6,416 bases of DNA from Cyanobacteria bacterium UBA791 (GTDB taxonomy: Bacteria > Cyanobacteriota > Vampirovibrionia > Gastranaerophilales > Gastranaerophilaceae), in NCBI GenBank assembly GCA_002297005.1, contig DBIX01000039.1, positions 1,124-7,539 of the forward strand, written 5' to 3'. The notes beneath the pieces are model-generated. The model saw nothing but the letters and a program-made list of their open reading frames with translations. It was not told the origin of the DNA and searched no databases. A program made the position numbers and the translations under genes. The first letter of the stretch is position 1. The number at the start of each line of letters is the position of its first letter. Shown one piece after another: positions 6,207-6,416 of the stretch.

Positions 6207-6416
6207 AGAAATTATTGTATCACCATCAATTTTGTCAGCAGATTTTGCTAACTTGGAAAGAGATATAAAATTAGTTGAAGACAACGGCGCTGATTGGATT
6301 CACGTTGACGTTATGGACGGTCATTTTGTACCAAACATTACAATCGGTATTCCTGTTGTAAAAGCCTTAAAACGCTTTGCTAGAAAACCTCTTGACGTTC
6401 ATTTGATGATTGATAA
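6199..6416 (+). CDS. rpe: Ribulose-phosphate 3-epimerase, N-terminal part
   Basis: The frame starts inside the end of rnc (eight-base overlap) and runs off the right edge after 72 codons, about a third of the usual length of roughly 220 residues. The enzyme interconverts ribulose 5-phosphate and xylulose 5-phosphate in the pentose phosphate pathway, using a metal-bound TIM barrel. Visible family residues are SPSILSADF (8-16), HVDVMDG (35-41) with metal ligand His35 and the catalytic Asp37, FVPN (43-46), and DVHLMI (66-71) with metal ligand His68 and the lid methionine Met70. AGGAG at 6188-6192 lies six bases before the ATG and fixes the start. Overlap with rnc suggests coupled translation in the same operon. 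Confidence 0.95.
   Translation, partial: MSKEIIVSPSILSADFANLERDIKLVEDNGADWIHVDVMDGHFVPNITIGIPVVKALKRFARKPLDVHLMID

Larger units (their letters stand above)
3312..6416 (+). other. Housekeeping operon pyrH-frr-cdsA-rnc-rpe (continues past right edge)
   Basis: Five co-directional genes have gaps of 17, -1, -1 and -8 bases and no hairpin-plus-T-tract between them, so one transcript is likely. The pyrH-frr-cdsA core is widespread in bacteria. The rnc and rpe additions bring RNA processing and pentose phosphate metabolism into the same unit. The operon end is outside the window. Confidence 0.85.

Noticed and set aside
1..6416. A new defence, mobile or biosynthetic system
   Set aside because: All genes belong to known families of housekeeping, transport or envelope function. 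I found no recombinase, repeat array, toxin-antitoxin pair or unknown gene cluster.

Overview
The window is AT-rich chromosomal DNA carrying seven protein genes: an envelope gene, two membrane transporter genes and the start of a housekeeping operon. The operon order pyrH-frr-cdsA-rnc-rpe is bacterial. The first gene encodes an exported protein with S-layer homology (SLH) repeats. The combination of low GC, SLH proteins and this compact gene order would fit a diderm SLH-bearing lineage such as gut Vampirovibrionia (Gastranaerophilales, 'Melainabacteria') or another non-photosynthetic relative of cyanobacteria. This placement is an inference from general features, not from a marker, and Negativicutes or other SLH-bearing phyla are not excluded.

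Layout. On the minus strand, from 946 off the left edge, lies a secreted SLH protein (315 codons visible, C-terminus missing) with a strong Shine-Dalgarno (SD) and two stacked promoter candidates. It diverges from a CLC-type chloride/proton exchanger gene (1096-2388, +) across a 149-bp intergenic region. The CLC gene has no SD, and a perfect TATAAT lies six bases before its ATG, as expected for a leaderless transcript. The CLC gene converges on a ten-helix EamA/DMT permease gene (2385-3227, -), and the two stop codons overlap in the sequence TTAA. The permease in turn diverges from the pyrH operon across 84 bp that hold a TATAAT element and a perfect 7-bp inverted repeat.

From 3312 to the right edge, five genes lie head to tail with almost no spacing. 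They are UMP kinase (pyrH), ribosome recycling factor (frr), CDP-diglyceride synthase (cdsA), ribonuclease III (rnc) and the first 72 codons of ribulose-phosphate 3-epimerase (rpe). frr/cdsA and cdsA/rnc each overlap by one base (TAATG) and rnc/rpe by eight bases, so translational coupling is likely. The operon ties pyrimidine nucleotide supply, ribosome recycling, phospholipid precursor synthesis, RNA processing and pentose phosphate metabolism to one transcript. uppS, often found between frr and cdsA, is absent here.

I saw no mobile element, CRISPR array, tRNA or rRNA, and no clear evidence of a new defence or biosynthetic system. The points most worth a second look are the RNase III, whose expected catalytic Asp is a Cys, the leaderless CLC gene, and the SLH protein's C-terminal domain.
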